The translations under genes were made by a program, and so were the position numbers. Positions 6,942 to 10,361 of a stretch of 10,361 nucleotides of DNA are shown here, in pieces (position 1 is the stretch's first letter; every line of letters begins with the position of its first letter). This stretch comes from RGIG7378 sp964500525. Lineage in GTDB: Bacteria > Bacillota > Clostridia > RGIG7378. The notes beneath the pieces are model-generated. The model saw only the letters and a program-made list of their open reading frames with translations. It was not told the DNA's origin and did not search any database. The DNA lies in the NCBI GenBank assembly GCA_964500525.1, contig CAZCOE010000017.1, positions 1 to 10,361 of the forward strand. Direction: 5' to 3'.

Positions 6942-6969
6942 ACCAGTGTCCTCCTTGGATTCAATTGTT

Positions 6970-7009
6970 CAAGATAGCCAAGAACCCGTAGGAGACTCGG
7001 TCTATCTTT
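6970..7009 (-). promoter_or_regulatory. Stem-loop at the predicted 5' end of hpf mRNA
   Basis: caagatag (6970-6977) is the exact reverse complement of ctatcttg (7002-7009). After a one-base bulge, ccaag (6978-6982) can pair with ctcgg (6996-7000) using one G-U, leaving a 13-nt loop. With the -10 element at 7016-7021, transcription should start near 7009, so the mRNA would begin with this 13-bp stem. No T tract follows, so it is not a terminator. Confidence 0.5.
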
Positions 7010-7015
7010 GTCTAT

Positions 7016-7044
7016 ATTTTACTATATGCTATTGCCTTATGCAA
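7016..7044 (-). promoter_or_regulatory. Predicted promoter of hpf
   Basis: On the minus strand TTGCAT (7044-7039) and TAAAAT (7021-7016, 5 of 6 to TATAAT) are 17 bp apart. The -35 matches TTGACA at only its first three bases, so an activator or alternative sigma factor is possible. A perfect 7-1-7 palindrome (caagaaa-t-tttcttg) lies 17 bp upstream. Confidence 0.5.
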
Positions 7045-7061
7045 CAAAAAAGAATGATCGC

Positions 7062-7125
7062 CAAGAAATTTTCTTGAACAGTCATCGAAATGAACAAATT
7101 TTTTTATAAATCGTCCAAATATTTG
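7062..7125. promoter_or_regulatory. Two AT-rich palindromes in the hpf/transpeptidase divergent region
   Basis: caagaaa-t-tttcttg (7062-7076) is a perfect 7-1-7 palindrome and caaatatttg (7116-7125) a perfect 10-bp palindrome. They lie upstream of the hpf promoter and between the divergent genes, where operators often sit. I cannot assign a regulator. The 321-base gap 6942-7262 otherwise holds the hpf leader, the two promoters and a GC-rich stretch at 7131-7228 with no gene. Confidence 0.3.
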
Positions 7126-7206
7126 TAAAACAGGCCGCCGGCTGTGGTGCTATCATATGCCCATGGATTTCGGTCATAGAAAGCGTCCATTTATCCTGTC
7201 CGGCAG

Positions 7207-7235
7207 TTGATTCCGCCGCCGGTCTGGTGTATATT
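7207..7235 (+). promoter_or_regulatory. Sigma-A-type promoter of the L,D-transpeptidase gene
   Basis: TTGATT (7207-7212, 4 of 6 to TTGACA) and TATATT (7230-7235, 5 of 6 to TATAAT) are separated by exactly 17 bp. A purine-rich AGAAAGGG ribosome site follows at 7249-7256. Confidence 0.65.
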
Positions 7236-7265
7236 TATTAGACTTATTAGAAAGGGTTTTTATTG

Positions 7266-9107
7266 ATGAAGTTGAATTCTAAGGTTTTAGCAATTTGTCT
7301 GGCCGTTTTTTCGGTCTTTTTTGTCATTACCGCCTGCACTGTGGAAAGGACTGTGGATTCCACCACAGATTCTACCAATACTCCCGGATTGTCTTCTCCA
7401 TCTGCCACATTCACAACCACAGCCACACCTACTGATAAGCCTACAGAGGATCCTACCGAGGACCCTACAGATCAGCCTTCCACGGAACCCACTGAGGAGC
7501 CTACAGCTACACCGGAGCCTACACCCACTCCTAAGCCAACGGCAACCCCTACCCCCGTTCCTCCAGTGACAACTCCCAAACCCACTCCCAAGCCGGACGC
7601 AGGTGTTGGTTCGGTTATCGACACATACTACTATAACTACAAGATGAAGAATTCATCTCTGTTTACATTCAACCTGGCCTACGACAAGTACCCCATGTAC
7701 TCCAATTACGTGGTCTTCGTAAACAACAAGGTACCGGTTTACTCCTCTGTTGAGGGTGGATATAGGCTTTGCTACGGAGAGCAGCACGCAAAGTACCCTC
7801 TGGTACTCTCAACTGTGGACAAGGATGGCACCCTTTGGTATGGGTTCTATATGGGCAGCGACTATCCAACCCCAACACCCACACCTAAGCCAACAGCCAC
7901 TCCCACAGCTACTCCCACTGCCACACCTACAGCTGCTCCTACAGATGAACCAACTGCCACACCCACGGCAGTTCCCACTGATGAACCTACAGTGACGCCG
8001 GAGGCTACAGAGAATCCCACTGAGACCCCCACAATTGCGCCTTCTCCGGAATCCACTGAGGAACCTGCTGCAGATATAAATCAAACTGACGTTAACAGCA
8101 CAACATTGGATGTTGACCTGCAGGATGTTACTACGCCTACTGCCACTCCTGCAGACATGCCCTCGGCAGAGCCTACAGCTACAGCCGCACCTTCGGCTGA
8201 ACCTACTGCTGAACCTACTGCAACTCCCACTGCTACACCGGTTCCCACACCTACGCCCTACCCCTACGACAACCCTTACAATGTGGATACATCCAAGGTT
8301 GCATTCGTTAAGGCATCCAGCGTGGCCAAGCGCAGCATTAACTACACTGAGATGTATAATCAGGTGACCAGAGCCAGATCTGCCGTCGGCGGCAAGAGCC
8401 TGGTCAGAGTCAGCAACTACCGCAACGTCAACGGCTGGGTACCCAAGCACAACGGCTCCGTATACGACGCCTTTGGTGTGTACTACACCCAGTGTGCGGC
8501 TGCCTATTACAAGCCCAGCACCAGCTCCGACTTCCGCTATTTCATGGACGGCGAGTTCCTGATCTACCTGTACGACGCAGGCAACGGTTTCACTGCTGTC
8601 TCCCATCCCAGGTTTGGCGGCACATACTTTGTACAGAACAAATATCTGGTATCCGCTTCCACTACCGCCACTAAGTTTATCCTGATTGATCTGGAGAACC
8701 AGAATCAGTCAGCAATTGAGTATAAGAACGGCAAATGGAACGTTCTGGGAGTGTCCTACTGTGCCACCGGAGCAAATACCCAGTACAAGCTGCCTACCGA
8801 GCCGGGATGGTTCAAGTTGCTGGCAATTGAGCCCACCATGCTATATTACTTTGATGGAGATTCTTCCAGATTCCAGGGCTATGCCAGATACGCCCTAAGG
8901 TTCAGTGGAGGCACATTTGTACATGGCGTTCCCACCAACTATATATACAAGAGTGATGGTTCCTACACTACTCCATCTCCCATTGAGTACGGTTCATACA
9001 TTGGCGTTGTTCCCACCTCTCACAAGTGTGTCAACAGCTACACCAGCTATGTTAAGTTCCTCAGCGAGTGGGTAACCTACGGAAGCACAATGATTATTGT
9101 GTATTAA
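7266..9107 (+). CDS. Lipoprotein with Thr/Pro linkers and C-terminal L,D-transpeptidase (YkuD) domain
   Basis: This 613-residue envelope protein starts with a lipoprotein signal: MKLNSK, a hydrophobic core and lipobox ITAC, with lipidated Cys24. Thr/Pro/Glu-rich linker 1 covers about 36-111, a folded module about 114-200 (possibly SH3-like, unrecognised), and linker 2 about 201-333. Residues 334-469 are a second module with SH3-like strands such as GEFLIYLYDAGNGFTAVS. The last part, about 470-612, fits YkuD: KFILIDLENQ, TEPGWFKLL, RFSGGTFVHGVP with catalytic-site His553, then SHKCVN with nucleophile Cys588, ending in STMIIVY. Such enzymes make 3-3 peptidoglycan crosslinks or attach proteins outside the membrane. 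SHKCVN replaces the family's SHGC glycine with Lys587. ATG 7266 has AGAAAGGG 9 nt before it; the in-frame TTG one codon upstream is less likely. It is a single-gene unit ended by 9311-9343. Confidence 0.88.
   Translation: MKLNSKVLAICLAVFSVFFVITACTVERTVDSTTDSTNTPGLSSPSATFTTTATPTDKPTEDPTEDPTDQPSTEPTEEPTATPEPTPTPKPTATPTPVPPVTTPKPTPKPDAGVGSVIDTYYYNYKMKNSSLFTFNLAYDKYPMYSNYVVFVNNKVPVYSSVEGGYRLCYGEQHAKYPLVLSTVDKDGTLWYGFYMGSDYPTPTPTPKPTATPTATPTATPTAAPTDEPTATPTAVPTDEPTVTPEATENPTETPTIAPSPESTEEPAADINQTDVNSTTLDVDLQDVTTPTATPADMPSAEPTATAAPSAEPTAEPTATPTATPVPTPTPYPYDNPYNVDTSKVAFVKASSVAKRSINYTEMYNQVTRARSAVGGKSLVRVSNYRNVNGWVPKHNGSVYDAFGVYYTQCAAAYYKPSTSSDFRYFMDGEFLIYLYDAGNGFTAVSHPRFGGTYFVQNKYLVSASTTATKFILIDLENQNQSAIEYKNGKWNVLGVSYCATGANTQYKLPTEPGWFKLLAIEPTMLYYFDGDSSRFQGYARYALRFSGGTFVHGVPTNYIYKSDGSYTTPSPIEYGSYIGVVPTSHKCVNSYTSYVKFLSEWVTYGSTMIIVY
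7371..7598 (+). repeat. Low-complexity Thr/Pro/Glu-coding linker 1
   Basis: About 76 codons encode repeated PTEDPTEDPTDQ, TEPTEEPTATPEPT and TPKPTPKP units. The composition points to an extended, possibly glycosylated spacer between the lipid anchor and the first folded module. Near-identical CCTAC/CCACA hexamers make this DNA prone to slippage. Confidence 0.85.
7866..8264 (+). repeat. Low-complexity Thr/Pro/Ala-coding linker 2
   Basis: About 133 codons of TPTAT, PTDEPTATPT and SAEPTAEPTA type repeats join the first folded module to the C-terminal half. A less repetitive Asp/Asn/Thr insert (about residues 269-289) splits the block. The biased composition also creates long open frames on the opposite strand with no sign of being genes. 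Confidence 0.85.
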
Positions 9108-9125
9108 TCCAGTGACTAGCGATAG

Positions 9126-9366
9126 GTGAAGAGTGAAGAACTCCGGACTCTATGCTCCCATGGTCGAATGAATGAGTGGGGCACGACTCGCTGTCGCGAG
9201 AAGGCGAAGCCGAGCGACCTGGCAGGCGGTACTAATCACAATGCGATGCATCTTTCGAAGCGAAGCTTCGCAGTGATGAGTTGTGGTGGCCATATTCCTA
9301 TGATTGATTTAAAAATCCATTCCTGTGTCTGGAATGGATTTTTAGTTCAATTTTGCCACTCTTCAC
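9126..9366 (+). mobile_element. MITE-like 241-bp element with perfect 10-bp terminal inverted repeats
   Basis: GTGAAGAGTG (9126-9135) and its exact reverse complement CACTCTTCAC (9357-9366) bound a 241-bp segment with no credible gene. Inside are CTCGC-TGTC-GCGAG (9187-9200), the 12-bp palindrome gcgaagcttcgc (9260-9271) and a strong terminator-like hairpin (9311-9343). The left 40 bp and the palindrome region recur at 1680-1813 on the opposite strand. I see no target-site duplication. Similar GTGAAGAGTGAAGAG elements are, from memory, frequent in genomes of gut Oscillospiraceae-type bacteria. No transposase is in the window. Confidence 0.65.
9311..9343 (+). terminator. Rho-independent terminator, usable in both directions
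   Basis: aaaaatccattcc (9311-9323) and ggaatggattttt (9331-9343) form a perfect 13-bp stem around a 7-nt loop, with T runs at the 3' side on both strands. It is the first strong terminator after the transpeptidase stop, about 204 nt downstream. It may also stop minus-strand transcription from the immunity gene. It lies inside the MITE-like element. Confidence 0.85.
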
Positions 9367-9517
9367 TTGTGCCGTAATGAACCGTTGAGGGGAGCTCGAA
9401 GTATTTGGAAGTCATCAATAAGCCCTTGACTGCATAATTGACTTCGGGCACGTGGGGTGAAGATAATACCAGATAAGATTATTTCTTCCGAAAGTCTGGT
9501 TCATTTTCTCAAAAGCG

Positions 9518-10081
9518 CTATATCTTGACGTTATAGAGCTTACATATATACCCATCGAAACCACCATCACCGATCTCACCCTTTTCTTCCTCTTTTTGGT
9601 AGTCTACAATAAACTTTATTAAGTCTTCGCAAGAATCAAACAATCCAAATTTATTAAGTTTTTTCTTATATACTTCTAAAGGCTTGTGAAATTCTAAATC
9701 AGTTACGACTTGATCGTCGAAAGGAATAGGACAAAATTCATAGCCAATAAATTCCATCTCTGGCAATTCATCCTGCCAAATTTCTGCTTCATAACCATAA
9801 CTTTCAACAAACAGAACTCTCACATCTAAATCTAGTTCCTTACACTTCTGTATATATCTTTTGAAAAGGCTCATATTCGAGATGAAATTATTAATAAAGT
9901 ACCATCCTGGCTCTACTTCAATCGAAAACTGTTCATCTGACAACTTTCTACACTCCGCATCGCGCATTCTGATTAAGGGGAAAAACAGGCGATACGTGCC
10001 AACTCCATGATAGTCAAAACCTTCTAAATGTTTTCTTTCTTTTTCCTTCTCAGAAACTAATATACCGTTTTTATACCACAT
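9518..10081 (-). CDS. Probable immunity protein of an RHS polymorphic toxin
   Basis: A 187-residue soluble, acidic protein with no signal peptide or membrane segment. I do not recognise a named family. Visible features are an N-terminal MWYKNGILVSEKEKERK, aromatic-rich strands such as EVEPGWYFINNF and VRVLFVESYGYEAEIW, the segment FIGYEFCPIPFDDQVVTDLEF, and a C-terminal GEIGDGGFDGYICKLYNV. The immunity role is inferred from position: it starts 11 nt inside the end of an RHS C-terminus on the same strand, the standard toxin-immunity order. AAAGGAG lies 8-9 nt before its ATG. It would act in the producer's cytoplasm by binding the cognate toxin tip. It is AT-rich, like most immunity genes. In 9370-9517 downstream I see no gene, only a weak 7-bp dyad (9408-9414 with 9439-9445). 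Confidence 0.6.
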   Translation of the reverse strand: MWYKNGILVSEKEKERKHLEGFDYHGVGTYRLFFPLIRMRDAECRKLSDEQFSIEVEPGWYFINNFISNMSLFKRYIQKCKELDLDVRVLFVESYGYEAEIWQDELPEMEFIGYEFCPIPFDDQVVTDLEFHKPLEVYKKKLNKFGLFDSCEDLIKFIVDYQKEEEKGEIGDGGFDGYICKLYNVKI

Positions 10082-10361
10082 ATTTCTCTACTCCTTTATT
10101 ACGTTTATGTGATGGCCGTTGATCTGGAGTATGTCTATTACCGCTACTATTGACACCCGCTCCTGCACGTATTATCCTACCACTCGCACTAGTCTTTACG
10201 CCAGAACCAGTATCCTTCGGAAAGAAATCGTCCAGCAAGCTATTCGGATCATCATCCATGATTTCTACATCTGTGGTGCCGCTAATATCTATACGACAAA
10301 TAGTGTTGTTTCGGCAGTATGCAAACATGTTAGAGCCTAGGAGTTCATCTCCCGTGCTCGC
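10071..10361 (-). CDS. C-terminal end of an RHS-repeat polymorphic toxin, tip apparently degraded
   Basis: Ninety-six codons are open from the right edge to TAA at 10073-10071; the N-terminal bulk lies outside the window. The first visible residues ASTGDELLGSNMFAYCRNN then ICRIDISGT match the end of the RHS-repeat-associated core, usually LLG-N-FAYC-NNP followed by R-D-SG, after which the variable toxin tip begins. Here the tip is only about 67 residues: an Asp-rich linker (DVEIMDDDPNSLLDDFFPKD), a Gly/Ser/Ala stretch, then GNRHTPDQ and a short basic tail ending EKYVV. HTPDQ resembles the opening of a known RHS-associated toxin domain, but the rest of a domain is missing. A different frame at 10123-10088 encodes INGHHINVIKE-stop, suggesting an out-of-frame deletion. 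Confidence 0.75.
   Translation of the reverse strand, partial: ASTGDELLGSNMFAYCRNNTICRIDISGTTDVEIMDDDPNSLLDDFFPKDTGSGVKTSASGRIIRAGAGVNSSGNRHTPDQRPSHKRNKGVEKYVV

Noticed and set aside
7371..8264. Repetitive DNA considered as a possible CRISPR or satellite array.
   Set aside because: There are no uniform repeats with unique spacers; the periodicity is codon-level Thr/Pro repetition within one open frame.
7809..8606. A 265-codon open frame opposite the transpeptidase gene.
   Set aside because: It is a by-product of the Thr/Pro codon repeats (Cys/Gly/Arg/Ser-rich translation), with no ribosome site or domain character.
9126..9377. An 83-codon open frame inside the MITE-like element.
   Set aside because: It consists of the repeat and hairpin sequence, has no proper ribosome site, and its peptide echoes the spurious ybaK extension.
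9439..9473. TTGACT followed after 18 bp by GATAAT on the plus strand, a promoter-like pair.
   Set aside because: No plus-strand gene follows it; it points into the 3' end of the minus-strand immunity gene, so I treat it as chance.

Overview
The window looks like chromosomal DNA of a Gram-positive Clostridia-type Firmicute, perhaps a gut Oscillospiraceae/Ruminococcaceae relative. The signs are strong AGGAGG-type ribosome binding sites, a groES-groEL operon behind a CIRCE operator, a long-form HPF, a PcrA-type helicase with the Firmicute C-terminal domain, and a lipoprotein with Thr/Pro linkers. The taxonomic placement is inference from these traits. I see no phage, plasmid or CRISPR signature.

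Layout. (1) 1-234, minus: GC-rich 5' part of a secreted protein that runs off the left edge. (2) 444-833, minus: AT-rich small membrane protein with its own terminator. (3) 1062-1135, minus: tRNA-Gly(CCC), with a structured trailer and a terminator at 925-954. (4) 1159-1626, minus: YbaK/EbsC aminoacyl-tRNA deacylase. (5) 1653-1813: copies of a dispersed repeat between ybaK and groEL. (6) 1832-3840, minus: groES-groEL with CIRCE and a sigma-A-like promoter. (7) 3935-6267, minus: pcrA with its promoter. (8) 6417-7044, minus: hpf, whose predicted transcript begins with a stem-loop. (9) 7207-9107, plus: promoter and gene for a large lipoprotein with a C-terminal L,D-transpeptidase (YkuD) domain. 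(10) 9126-9366: a 241-bp MITE-like element with perfect 10-bp terminal inverted repeats, which includes the terminator behind the transpeptidase gene. (11) 9518-10361, minus: the C-terminal end of an RHS-repeat polymorphic toxin overlapping a probable immunity gene.

Most of the window is housekeeping: protein folding, ribosome hibernation, DNA repair, tRNA quality control and cell-wall crosslinking. The accessory part is at the right end. There the RHS core joins a very short tip that carries an HTPDQ motif and then ends in a sequence unlike a toxin. A different reading frame of the same DNA reads INGHHINVIKE-stop, ending 6 nt before the immunity start. This suggests that an out-of-frame internal deletion removed the middle of the toxin domain and left the immunity gene intact. 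The second structural theme is the dispersed GTGAAGAGTGAAG repeat family, seen at two places about 7.3 kb apart.
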